From: Bacteroidales bacterium
Lineage (GTDB): Bacteria > Bacteroidota > Bacteroidia > Bacteroidales > B18-G4
Assembly: GCA_030618905.1 (NCBI GenBank)
Contig: JAUXCL010000062.1
Coordinates: 1 to 12,187, forward strand
Direction of reading: 5' to 3'
DNA length: 12,187 bases
The notes beneath the pieces were generated by a model that saw only the letters and a program-made list of their open reading frames with translations, searched no databases and was not told where the DNA came from. Shown piece after piece: positions 1 to 7,896 of the stretch; the stretch's first letter is position 1; each line of letters opens with the position of its first letter. The position numbers and the translations under genes are program-made.

Positions 1-992
1 GATCCTTCAGCTTCCAATTCAGGAATGACAGTCTAAATATTTTTGCGCTGCAATTTGGCAAGAATGATATCATCACCCTCATACTCGACAAAACAGATAC
101 CGTAATTGTACATATTGATCTGAACAAAAAGCCCTATCATGTGAGGGTAGACAACTCCAGGGAATCTATGCTGATGGGGGTATATGAGCAATATACCAAT
201 CAAAACCTACATAAGGTTGATTCCCTGGGTGCAATTTTTGAACGAAGTAAAGGAGATCCGGGGTTTTTTGCAATCAGTAGCCTGATCGACCAGGCTTACC
301 AGGAGATCCTGATTGATCAAAAGATATTTTCCGGGAACTTTATTCAGCAAAACCCGGGTTCATTGGCTGCTCTTGTTGTGCTTAACCGTAATTTCAAGCA
401 GTTTCAACTTTTTGATCAATACGAAGACTTTAATTATTACGATTTGTTAGACAGCAGTTTAATGCTGGCTTACCCGGATAATAAACATGTCCTTAAGCAT
501 CATGAGATTACGGGTAAGATCAGGAATAAAATATTAAACGATAAGCTTGCTTCAGAAAAACTCAGTATCGGTCAGCCTGCACCGGACATGAACTTACCGG
601 GAGCTTATGCCAATGAATACAGGTTATCCGATTTACATGGGAAAATGCTTGTTTTGTATTTTTGGGCAGCGAGGGATGGCAGGAGCAGGCAAGTCAACCA
701 GGACCTGAACGAACTTTCGAAAGTTTATAAAGATCAGGATATGGAGGTCTATGCTTTTTCACTTGACACCCAGGAAGAAATTTGGAAAGCTGCTATTCGT
801 TTGGATCAGCTTGAGTGGATCCACGTGAGCGATCTGAAAAGCAATCAATCTCCGGTAATTCAGCTGTACCAGGTACCGGATAAATTGCCTTATTTTTACC
901 TTCTCAACCGGAAAGGCATTATTATTTTCAGAGGTCATAGCTTCGATGAAATGAAAGAAGTCCTGATAACTTCACTGGGCGAAACATCTTAA
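1..992 (+). CDS. TlpA/AhpC-TSA-like thioredoxin-fold protein lacking the CxxC motif (5' partial)
   Basis: The reading frame is open from base 3 without a stop, so the gene begins left of the window; the in-frame GTG at 141 is unlikely to be the true start. The N-terminal part is beta-rich, then helical, resembling the DUF4369-type or linker regions that precede redoxin domains in Bacteroidota envelope proteins. The C-terminal ~140 residues (about 560-985) form a thioredoxin/TlpA domain: an IGQPAPDMNLPG entry, a LSDLHGKMLVLYFWA strand, a VYAFSLD strand and a LPYFYLLNRKG strand containing the usual cis-Pro position. Where family members have WCxxC, this protein reads DGRS (bases 675-686), and the visible part contains no cysteine at all. 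Thiol-disulfide exchange by this domain is therefore not expected; a binding or scaffold role is an inference. Signal peptide or lipobox cannot be judged because the N-terminus is missing. lpxH follows after 43 bp on the same strand. Confidence 0.8.
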   Translation, partial: SFSFQFRNDSLNIFALQFGKNDIITLILDKTDTVIVHIDLNKKPYHVRVDNSRESMLMGVYEQYTNQNLHKVDSLGAIFERSKGDPGFFAISSLIDQAYQEILIDQKIFSGNFIQQNPGSLAALVVLNRNFKQFQLFDQYEDFNYYDLLDSSLMLAYPDNKHVLKHHEITGKIRNKILNDKLASEKLSIGQPAPDMNLPGAYANEYRLSDLHGKMLVLYFWAARDGRSRQVNQDLNELSKVYKDQDMEVYAFSLDTQEEIWKAAIRLDQLEWIHVSDLKSNQSPVIQLYQVPDKLPYFYLLNRKGIIIFRGHSFDEMKEVLITSLGETS

Positions 993-1009
993 TATTGCGT
1001 TGAATTTAG

Positions 1010-1017
1010 TATACTTG
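1010..1017 (+). promoter_or_regulatory. weak -7-like element upstream of lpxH
   Basis: TATACTTG differs by one base from the Bacteroidota -7 consensus TAnnTTTG and lies 18 bp before the lpxH start codon. No convincing TTTG -33 box lies at the usual distance upstream. lpxH may instead be read through from the preceding gene, so this is only a candidate. Confidence 0.2.
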
Positions 1018-1035
1018 TAAACTAAAACGCCTGAC

Positions 1036-1824
1036 GTGGATTCTGCTGAAACCAATCCAATTAGAAGAAAAATTTATTTTGCATCCGATTTCCATCTCGG
1101 AATTCCCAATCACGATGAAAGTCTCAAGCGTGAGAAACTACTGGTAGAATGGCTTACTGAAATCCAGGAAGATGCTGCGGAAATATTTCTTATGGGTGAC
1201 ATATTTGATTTCTGGTATGAATATAAAACTGTTGTGCCAAAAGGATATGTACGTTTATTGGGAACACTGGCTGAAATCACAGATAATGGCATACCCATCC
1301 ACCTTTTCCGGGGCAACCATGATGTGTGGGCATTTGATTACCTGAATAAAGAGATCAACATACAGCTCCACCGCAAACCCCTCATCAGGGAATTCAATAA
1401 TAAACGCTTTTATCTTGCGCATGGAGATGGCTTAGGGCCCGGGGATAATGGTTACAAAATGCTCAAAAAAGTCTTTGAGTGCAGATTATGCCAATGGTTA
1501 TTCCGTTGGTTACATCCTGATATCGGAGCACGAATGGCATTGTATCTCTCACGGCAAAGCCGCCTGGCAAATATTCTTAAGGAAGGGAAAAATGACAGGG
1601 AAAGCAATGATTACAAAGATGAAATGCTCTATCATTACGCCATGAAGATGGCCGATGAAGGCATCGATGTGGATTATATGATTTTCGGACATCGCCACCT
1701 CCCATTGAATGTCCCAATCACTGAAAATACAAGATTAATCCTGTTGGGAGATTGGTTGACTAATTTTTCTTATGCTGTCTTTGATGGCTCAGAGCTCAGA
1801 AGTGAATTCTTCAGGAAAGCCTAA
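1036..1824 (+). CDS. lpxH: UDP-2,3-diacylglucosamine diphosphatase (LpxH)
   Basis: Calcineurin-like metallophosphoesterase of 262 aa. In lipid A biosynthesis LpxH hydrolyses UDP-2,3-diacylglucosamine to lipid X (2,3-diacylglucosamine 1-phosphate) and UMP at the cytoplasmic face of the inner membrane. The metal-binding motifs are all visible in order: DFHLG (Asp18, His20), GDIFDFW (Asp55), GNHD (Asn94-Asp96), HGDG (His129) and GHRH (His219, His221). The start is the GTG at 1036: an in-frame TAA at 1018 excludes an upstream start, and no ATG lies before the first metal motif. No clear Shine-Dalgarno sequence is visible, normal for this phylum. The stop codon (1822-1824) overlaps the stop of the convergent GAPDH gene. 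Length and motifs are normal for LpxH; a different UDP-sugar or nucleotide pyrophosphatase of the same fold is less likely. Confidence 0.93.
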   Translation: MDSAETNPIRRKIYFASDFHLGIPNHDESLKREKLLVEWLTEIQEDAAEIFLMGDIFDFWYEYKTVVPKGYVRLLGTLAEITDNGIPIHLFRGNHDVWAFDYLNKEINIQLHRKPLIREFNNKRFYLAHGDGLGPGDNGYKMLKKVFECRLCQWLFRWLHPDIGARMALYLSRQSRLANILKEGKNDRESNDYKDEMLYHYAMKMADEGIDVDYMIFGHRHLPLNVPITENTRLILLGDWLTNFSYAVFDGSELRSEFFRKA

Positions 1825-2834
1825 ACAAATTTCTCAATCAGCTCTATCAATCTGTGTGCATAACCTATCTCGTTATCATACCAGGCAACAATTTTCACGA
1901 ATTTGTGCTTATCTCCTAATACTGCAGTCAACCCTGAATCAAAAACCGCTGAATGTGGGTTTCCGATGACATCAATAGACACAATCGGATCTTCTGTGTA
2001 TTCCAAAATCCCTTTAAGGTAAGTATCAGCAGCTTCCCTGAAGGCCTGGTTTACTTCTTCAATTGAAGTAGGCTTGCGGAGTGTACAGGTGAGGTCGGTA
2101 AGTGATCCGTCGGGAACGGGGACCCGGATACCTGCACCACCGAGGTTATGTTTCAGGTGTGGAAAAATTTTAGTGGCTGCCTTGGCAGCTCCGGTTGTAG
2201 TAGGAACGATGGAATAAGCGGCAGCACGCGCCCTCCTCAAATCCTGATGAGGCGCATCAAGCAATTGCTGGTCGCGGGTATAAGAATGGACTGTGGTTAT
2301 AAAAGCCTTCTCAATTCCCCAGAAACGGTCTAAAACCATGATCAGGGGAGCTACATTATTGGTAGTACAAGAAGAATTAGAAATGATCACATCATCCCGG
2401 TCAATAATTTCATCATTGACACCCAAAACAACATATTTTACATCATCCTGCTCACCTTCTGCCGGTGCAGAAATGATCACTTTCCTGGCTCCTGATTTGG
2501 TAACATGTACGATGGCTTGGTCACGGGAAACGAATTTTCCTGTTGATTCAATTACCACATCAATATTCAGGGATTTCCAGGGCAATTTCCCAGGGTCTTC
2601 TTCCTGCATGACTTTAATCTTCCAATCGTTGACATACAAATGCGATTCATTGATCTCCACCCGGCCTTTAAAGTGTCCGTGAATCGAATCATATTTGAGC
2701 AAATGAGCCAGGATTTTAGGGTCTGCAACGTCATTGACCGCCACAATTTCCATGTTGTCCCTGTCAGCCATTGACCTTAAAGTTGTCCTGCCAATTCTTC
2801 CAAAACCGTTGATTGCAATCCTGATCTTCGTCAT
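1821..2834 (-). CDS. gap: type I glyceraldehyde-3-phosphate dehydrogenase
   Basis: Full-length GAPDH of 337 aa. It oxidises and phosphorylates glyceraldehyde 3-phosphate to 1,3-bisphosphoglycerate with NAD(P)+, in glycolysis or reversed in gluconeogenesis. The Rossmann entry NGFGRIGR (residues 9-16) is followed by Asp35 in the VND motif, which normally favours NAD+. The catalytic nucleophile is Cys156 in SNSSCTTNN and the general base is His183 in TTVHSYT. The C-terminal WYDNEIGY signature is present. The active site reads CTTNN, not the commoner CTTNC, so the second cysteine is Asn160. The segment DAPHQDLRRARAAA resembles the GapB/Gap2-like branch more than the usual DGPSxKDWRGGR of glycolytic GapA proteins, so an anabolic role or dual cofactor use is possible but not shown. 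Its stop (1821-1823) overlaps the lpxH stop. It is divergent from the M20 dipeptidase gene. Confidence 0.95.
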   Translation of the reverse strand: MTKIRIAINGFGRIGRTTLRSMADRDNMEIVAVNDVADPKILAHLLKYDSIHGHFKGRVEINESHLYVNDWKIKVMQEEDPGKLPWKSLNIDVVIESTGKFVSRDQAIVHVTKSGARKVIISAPAEGEQDDVKYVVLGVNDEIIDRDDVIISNSSCTTNNVAPLIMVLDRFWGIEKAFITTVHSYTRDQQLLDAPHQDLRRARAAAYSIVPTTTGAAKAATKIFPHLKHNLGGAGIRVPVPDGSLTDLTCTLRKPTSIEEVNQAFREAADTYLKGILEYTEDPIVSIDVIGNPHSAVFDSGLTAVLGDKHKFVKIVAWYDNEIGYAHRLIELIEKFV

Positions 2835-2893
2835 CCCGATGAATTTTAAATTTCCAAATAGCTGAAAGCTTCAATGGATGAAGTCAGCTTATG

Positions 2894-2901
2894 CAAAATT
2901 A
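2894..2901 (-). promoter_or_regulatory. putative -7 element for the GAPDH gene
   Basis: On the minus strand the sequence reads TAATTTTG, an exact match to TAnnTTTG, about 60 bp before the GAPDH start codon. The nearest upstream TTTG on that strand (2932-2935) is 30 bp away, longer than the usual 17-23 bp, so the -33 part is not convincing. Confidence 0.4.
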
Positions 2902-2946
2902 TCTATTTTGCAGTTAAAAACCCGTATTTATCAAAGAATTCTTAAA

Positions 2947-2978
2947 TTTGACAGCTCATTAAGAATCCTCTATTATTC
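2947..2978 (+). promoter_or_regulatory. possible promoter for the M20 dipeptidase gene
   Basis: TTTG at 2947-2950 is followed after 20 bp by TATTATTC (2971-2978), which matches TAnnTTTG with two mismatches. The element ends 28 bp before the ATG at 3007. The spacing is right but the -7 match is weak. Confidence 0.3.
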
Positions 2979-3006
2979 AAATTGATATCTAACTTCATTT
3001 ATTATC

Positions 3007-4377
3007 ATGGAACATATAAAAAATTATATTGAAGAAAACAAAAAACGTTTTCTGGACGAATTATTCAGATTGATCAGGATCCCTTCCATCTCTTCTGAAA
3101 CTGAGCATAAAGATGACATGCTCAAAGCAGCAGAATACTGGAAAGATGCGATACTGAAGGCAGGTGCCGACAAAGCAGAGATTTATCCAACTGATGGGAA
3201 CCCGGTCGTTTATGGTGAAAAGATCATTGACCCCTCAGCACCAACAGTCCTGGTTTATGGACACTATGATGTGATGCCTGTAGATCCTATTGAACTTTGG
3301 AAGACACCACCTTTTGAACCGGAAATCCGTGAGGGCAAGATATTTGCCCGTGGTGCAGATGATGATAAAGGACAGGCATTTATGCATGCTAAAGCATTCG
3401 AACTCATGGTCAATACCAATACGCTCCCATGTAACGTCAAATTTATGATTGAAGGAGAAGAAGAGATCGGTTCTCCAAATCTTGGAGCATTTTGCGACGG
3501 TCATAAGGAATTACTGAAGGCAGATGTGATCCTTGTTTCCGATACCGGCATGATTGCACCTGATATTCCTTCTATCACCACAGGCTTACGCGGGCTAAGT
3601 TATATGGAAGTGGAAGTAACCGGTCCCAACAAGGACCTTCATTCAGGTTTATTTGGTGGAGCAGTCGCTAACCCGGCCAATATCCTGGCCAAAATGATTG
3701 CTTCCCTCATGGATGAAAACAACCATATTACCATTCCCGGATTTTACGATGACGTAGAAGTCATTTCTGATGAGGAAAGGTCAGAAATGGCAAAAGCACC
3801 TTTCAGCCTTGATGAATACAAGAAAGCCCTTGATATTGCAGAAGTTTGTGGTGAAAAGGGTTATTCCACCAACGAAAGGACAGGTATCAGGCCATCACTT
3901 GATGTTAATGGAATCTGGGGAGGGTATACCGGCGAAGGAGCCAAAACGGTAATCCCATCTAAAGCGCATGCCAAAATATCCATGCGTCTTGTACCCAACC
4001 AGGACAATGAAAAGATCACTAAGCTTTTTGAAGATCATTTCAAAGCTTTTGCCCCCTCCTATGTTACAGTCGAAGTCAAAGCACTGCATGGAGGACAGGC
4101 TTATGTATCTCCGACCAACATGGATGCATACAAAGCTGCCGAACTGGCCTATACTGATGTTTATAACAAGAAACCGGTACCTGTCAGAAGTGGTGGCAGT
4201 ATCCCAATCATTGCTACTTTTGAGGATATACTGGGAATAAAGTCAATTTTAATGGGATTTGGACTGGAATCAGATGCCATTCATTCACCGAATGAGAATT
4301 TTCCCCTGGCACAGTTCTATAACGGGATCGAAACAATCCCTCACTTTTATAAGCATTTTGCCGAGTTGATGAAATAG
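3007..4377 (+). CDS. M20 family metallodipeptidase (CNDP-like)
   Basis: Cytosolic zinc peptidase of 456 aa with no signal peptide, in the M20 group containing carnosine/Cys-Gly dipeptidases and bacterial dipeptidases. The co-catalytic metal site is complete: GHYDVMP (His86 ligand, Asp88 catalytic), GADDDKG (bridging Asp within 118-120), EGEEEIGS (Glu152 general base and Glu153 ligand by alignment), VSDT (Asp179) and AIHSPNE (His426). The lid/dimerisation domain starts near residue 195 and contains DLHSG (His212), which in the family reaches across the dimer to the partner active site. Start choice: ATG at 3007 is the first methionine and gives the normal N-terminal helix. The likely role is hydrolysis of dipeptides from peptide uptake or protein turnover; substrate preference, and whether tri-peptides or acylated amino acids are used, cannot be read from sequence. 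Its stop lies 8 bp from the convergent dsbD stop. Confidence 0.9.
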   Translation: MEHIKNYIEENKKRFLDELFRLIRIPSISSETEHKDDMLKAAEYWKDAILKAGADKAEIYPTDGNPVVYGEKIIDPSAPTVLVYGHYDVMPVDPIELWKTPPFEPEIREGKIFARGADDDKGQAFMHAKAFELMVNTNTLPCNVKFMIEGEEEIGSPNLGAFCDGHKELLKADVILVSDTGMIAPDIPSITTGLRGLSYMEVEVTGPNKDLHSGLFGGAVANPANILAKMIASLMDENNHITIPGFYDDVEVISDEERSEMAKAPFSLDEYKKALDIAEVCGEKGYSTNERTGIRPSLDVNGIWGGYTGEGAKTVIPSKAHAKISMRLVPNQDNEKITKLFEDHFKAFAPSYVTVEVKALHGGQAYVSPTNMDAYKAAELAYTDVYNKKPVPVRSGGSIPIIATFEDILGIKSILMGFGLESDAIHSPNENFPLAQFYNGIETIPHFYKHFAELMK

Positions 4378-4385
4378 GCTTTATG

Positions 4386-6482
4386 TTAATGGGATGCGGT
4401 CCGCTCTTTATATTTTGCAATCCCCTGATCCAGAAAATCGATAAAGTCATCCACATCCAGGCTATAGGCTCTTGGCGTGACCAGGAGTTTTTCATTATTG
4501 TCAAGCAAGGCATAATATGGCTGGGCATTGGTTCCAAACCTGGAGATCTGAAAGTCAGCAAATATCTTTCCAATAGATTTTTTGACCTTCCCATCATAGG
4601 GGGATGTTACCCACTCCTCTTCAGGAAGTTTTGTTTTATCATCGACATATAAGGCCACCACAACGAAATCGTCCCGGAGTTTTTTCAGCACCCTGGGATC
4701 CGCCCAGACATTGGCCTCCATTTCACGGCAATTAACGCATCCATGCCCGGTAAAATCAACGAATAATGGCCTTTTCAGTTCCCTGGCACAGGTAATCGCC
4801 TGTTCATAGTCGAAATAGCCTTCCAATCCATGTGGTAAATGCAGAAAATCAGCATATATAGGCTTCTCACAAATCTCCAGGGGCTGTTCGCCGGAGCCAA
4901 TTACATTGGCATTTTTCCTGATGATGTCATTAAGGTCAAAATCATGAGTTTGCTGAGGAGGAAGGTATCCTGATAACATCTTTAAAGGTGCTCCCCACAT
5001 TCCGGGGACCAGGTATATCACAAAAGAGAATGTAATGATGGCAAGAAAAAAACGTGGGACCTTCAGAAAGGGCATGTCACTATCATGGGCGAATTTGAGT
5101 TTACCCAGGAGGTAGAGTCCCATCAGGGTGAATACAACAATCCAGATGGCCAGGTAAACCTCCCTGTCGAGGATACCCCAATGGTATGTTTGGTCTGCCA
5201 CACTGAGGAATTTGAGCCCCAGAGCGATTTCAATAAATCCCAGTATAACTTTAACCGAATTCAGCCAACCCCCTGATTTCGGCAAGGAGTGCATCCAGGA
5301 TGGGAAGAAGGCAAACAAGGTAAATGGCAATGCAAAAGCTATTGAAAATGCCAGCATGGCAAAAATGGGCTCAAAGATTTCACCCTGTGAGGATTTAACG
5401 AGCACCGTTCCAACCAGTGGTCCGGTACAGGAAAATGATACAAGTACAAGCGTTATAGCCATGAAAAAAGCACCAATAATTCCCCCTTTGTCTGCTTTTG
5501 AATCTGCCTTGTTGACCATCCAGCTCGGCATTACGATCTCAAACATACCCAGGAAGGATGCAGCAAAAACCATGAAGATCACGAAGAAAATAATATTGGG
5601 TATCCAGTGCGTACTGAGCCAGTTGAAAATATCTGCAGTAACCGTTTTCCCGCCTACGAAATAGGTAATCAGGATGATCACGGCGATCGGTAGTGTATAC
5701 AACAGGACGATAGAGATCCCGTAAACGCTGGCCTGTATCTTTCCCTGTCGCTTATTCTCTCCACCTTTCATGAAGTATGATATGGTCATAGGGATCATAG
5801 GAAATACGCATGGTGTAAGCAAGGCGACGAAACCCCAAATGATGGCTTCAATGATGATGTCCCACATGGATTTTTCCACATACAGGTCACCACTGATTTC
5901 ATTCTCATCTATTGTAACAGGTTCTTCTTTAAAAATCTCCAAGGGTTCTATAGAAATAGCAGCTGCCTCATCATCAGGCTCCCCGGTAACTTTCTGAACA
6001 GCAGCTGTCGTATTAAAAGAAAATTCAAACTCAACATCATTTGGTGGCAGGCACTTGGTATCATCACAGCACATGAACTCCAGGGAGCCTGTAACAGTCA
6101 CAGGGTCCTTGCTAAGCAGCTTTATTTTTTGTTTAAATATGGCTTCATCGGAAAAATACTTGAGTGTCATTTCGAAGTTGGGATCATACTCTTCGATATA
6201 TTCTGATTCCGTAACTTCTCCGATTCGTTCATAACCAGGAACTGTGTCAAAGGTGAAGGTAGTAGCCGGCGGCGACATCGGTATATCCTGTGAGTATAGA
6301 TGCCAATGCTCATCAATAGTAGCTTTAAAAATCACTTCAGCTTCATTGTCACTTATCATCTTGCTTTCGAAGGACCATTTGACGGGTTCCAGGATCTGGG
6401 CAAATAAGACAGTGTTAAGCAACACAGCAGCAATAAGGAGGATTAACCTTGTGCCCACGATAGAATTTTTAGAAATGAACAT
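4386..6482 (-). CDS. dsbD: thiol:disulfide interchange protein DsbD family
   Basis: Inner-membrane electron conveyor of 698 aa that passes reducing equivalents from cytoplasmic thioredoxin to periplasmic thiol proteins. It has the three-part DsbD layout. An N-terminal signal segment (residues ~11-28, likely cut between Ala28 and Gln29) precedes a periplasmic alpha-type domain with CCDDTKCLPP (Cys138/139 and Cys144). A polytopic membrane core (~207-520) carries the paired cysteines in TPCVFPM (Cys225) and FSCTGP (Cys352). A C-terminal thioredoxin-like gamma domain has GHGCVNC (Cys582, Cys585). All redox cysteines are present, so the protein should be active. Likely clients are cytochrome c maturation factors, periplasmic reductases or TlpA-like proteins, but none of these is next to it. 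It follows tilS after 57 bp on the same strand and may have its own promoter there. Confidence 0.93.
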   Translation of the reverse strand: MFISKNSIVGTRLILLIAAVLLNTVLFAQILEPVKWSFESKMISDNEAEVIFKATIDEHWHLYSQDIPMSPPATTFTFDTVPGYERIGEVTESEYIEEYDPNFEMTLKYFSDEAIFKQKIKLLSKDPVTVTGSLEFMCCDDTKCLPPNDVEFEFSFNTTAAVQKVTGEPDDEAAAISIEPLEIFKEEPVTIDENEISGDLYVEKSMWDIIIEAIIWGFVALLTPCVFPMIPMTISYFMKGGENKRQGKIQASVYGISIVLLYTLPIAVIILITYFVGGKTVTADIFNWLSTHWIPNIIFFVIFMVFAASFLGMFEIVMPSWMVNKADSKADKGGIIGAFFMAITLVLVSFSCTGPLVGTVLVKSSQGEIFEPIFAMLAFSIAFALPFTLFAFFPSWMHSLPKSGGWLNSVKVILGFIEIALGLKFLSVADQTYHWGILDREVYLAIWIVVFTLMGLYLLGKLKFAHDSDMPFLKVPRFFLAIITFSFVIYLVPGMWGAPLKMLSGYLPPQQTHDFDLNDIIRKNANVIGSGEQPLEICEKPIYADFLHLPHGLEGYFDYEQAITCARELKRPLFVDFTGHGCVNCREMEANVWADPRVLKKLRDDFVVVALYVDDKTKLPEEEWVTSPYDGKVKKSIGKIFADFQISRFGTNAQPYYALLDNNEKLLVTPRAYSLDVDDFIDFLDQGIAKYKERTASH

Positions 6483-6507
6483 ATCGATATTATTAAATTT
6501 AAGACAA

Positions 6508-6515
6508 CAAAGTTA
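6508..6515 (-). promoter_or_regulatory. putative -7 element for dsbD
   Basis: The minus strand reads TAACTTTG, an exact match to TAnnTTTG, 25 bp upstream of the dsbD ATG within the 57-bp tilS-dsbD gap. No TTTG/TTG is visible 17-23 bp further upstream. If real, dsbD can be expressed independently of korAB-tilS. Confidence 0.35.
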
Positions 6516-6539
6516 TGAAAATCATTCTAATAAAACACA

Positions 6540-7880
6540 TCAGGCATCCTCATCCACTATCCATTCAACCTTGTAAACAGTCGCTGATTCAGGAGTCAAT
6601 TTAAAACGTTCATCAATTCGCAATCCGATCACCCAGGTTATCTTATCGCCCGAGCACAATAACCAGACCTTTTCTTTGTCAAAAACCGATATTCTTTGAT
6701 CGATCAGAAAATCACTGATCTTTTTTCTTCCACCCAGGCCCAGGGGGTAGAAATAATCCCCTTCCTCCCATTTCCGAATCTGTAAGGGAAATTCCAGCAG
6801 GTCAAAATCAAGTAAAGCCTGATGATCTGAAGAATCAATATTTACTTCATTATAATCTATGGTTTCAAATAAGAGTTTTAGGGGCTGTGCCAGCATTTTA
6901 ATACCGTCTTCGATAAAATATTGCTGTGATCCCTCATCTGCTGTATTTATGGGTTCTATGATCAGGTATTGCCTGTCAAGCAAAAGGCGGTGGCTTGGGC
7001 TATAAAAAACCTTCCCTGGAATACCGTCCATAGACCCGAGAACATCCTTAACAACGGTAGAATTGAAGTTATAAGGCAGGAGGAATTCAAATAAAAAGGC
7101 TTCCCGGCCCGCTAAAGTATTCAATTGTGCTATCGAAATTTTTGCAAAATCATGATCGATTGTTATGCATTTTTTTTTTACATCATCGACCGCATCAAGA
7201 TAAATGGCTTCCACGCCTTGCAAGTGTTGTATAGTTTGCAGGATTTTAGTTGAAAATGCCGGGTTGATCTCTTCAAATAAAGGAATCAACTGGTGCCGGA
7301 TTTTATTCCTGAGGTATTTCTGTTCCTGATTACTGCTGTCTTCACGGTATTCGATTTTAGCGGATGACTGGTATTGAATAATATCTGCACGACTGGAAAA
7401 CAGTAATGGGCGGATACGATTTTTAAGTTTGGCCTGAATGCCTGTCAGGCCTGCAATACCCGTTCCCCTGCACAGGTTGATCATAAAAGTTTCAATCAGG
7501 TCATCCTGGTGATGCGCAGTAGCATAATAATTGTAATCGAATTTATCAAGAAGTTCCTCAAACCACTGGTAACGTAAATCCCTTGCAGCCATCTGCACAG
7601 AAATACCATGTGTTGCAGCATAATTTGATGTATCAAAAGATTGAGTATGATATTCCGCCTTGTATTGCTCCGCAATATTTTTCAGGAATAAGGCATCCTG
7701 TTCAGACTCCTCCCCTCTCAGCCTAAAGTTACAATGGGCAATTCCGAACTTAAAACCAGCGGCTTGAAACAAATCAAGCATGACCATAGAATCGATTCCT
7801 CCGCTGACGGCAAGTAAAATTTTATCATCCGGGAGGAAAAGGTTTTCGCGGTCAATAAATGCCTTAAATTTTTGAAGCAT
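6540..7880 (-). CDS. tilS: tRNA(Ile)-lysidine synthase
   Basis: ATP-dependent N-type PP-loop enzyme of 446 aa that ligates lysine to C34 of tRNA-Ile(CAU), switching it from AUG to AUA decoding; normally essential. The PP-loop SGGIDS (residues 26-31) binds ATP. The TilS-typical segments AHCNFRLRG (48-56), AARDLRYQWF (98-107), ATAHHQDD (His123-Asp127), DSSN and YLRNKIRHQLIPLF follow in order. The remaining C-terminal half fits the TilS substrate-binding and TilS_C domains, including a GLGGRKKISDFLID motif near the end. The coding strand contains a run of ten A (bases 7170-7179, codons Val234-Lys235-237), after which a slip would remove the C-terminal domains. It starts 16 bp after the korB stop, so probably co-transcribed with korAB, although the functions are unrelated. 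Confidence 0.95.
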   Translation of the reverse strand: MLQKFKAFIDRENLFLPDDKILLAVSGGIDSMVMLDLFQAAGFKFGIAHCNFRLRGEESEQDALFLKNIAEQYKAEYHTQSFDTSNYAATHGISVQMAARDLRYQWFEELLDKFDYNYYATAHHQDDLIETFMINLCRGTGIAGLTGIQAKLKNRIRPLLFSSRADIIQYQSSAKIEYREDSSNQEQKYLRNKIRHQLIPLFEEINPAFSTKILQTIQHLQGVEAIYLDAVDDVKKKCITIDHDFAKISIAQLNTLAGREAFLFEFLLPYNFNSTVVKDVLGSMDGIPGKVFYSPSHRLLLDRQYLIIEPINTADEGSQQYFIEDGIKMLAQPLKLLFETIDYNEVNIDSSDHQALLDFDLLEFPLQIRKWEEGDYFYPLGLGGRKKISDFLIDQRISVFDKEKVWLLCSGDKITWVIGLRIDERFKLTPESATVYKVEWIVDEDA

Positions 7881-7896
7881 AGCACAAACTTGGATG

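Noticed and set aside
1791..1816. Short inverted repeat near the lpxH 3' end (AGAA...TTCT) as a terminator for GAPDH or lpxH
   Set aside because: The stem is only four A/T-rich pairs and no suitable T tract follows on either strand.
4396..4404. GCGGTCCGC as a possible terminator stem between the dipeptidase gene and dsbD
   Set aside because: The loop would be only one to three bases and the remaining stem three pairs. The sequence lies inside the dsbD coding end and is not a plausible terminator.
4383..4652. Plus-strand open frame of 89 codons just after the dipeptidase gene
   Set aside because: It lies entirely antisense to the 3' end of dsbD, whose thioredoxin domain is clearly coding, and its translation shows no recognisable domain.
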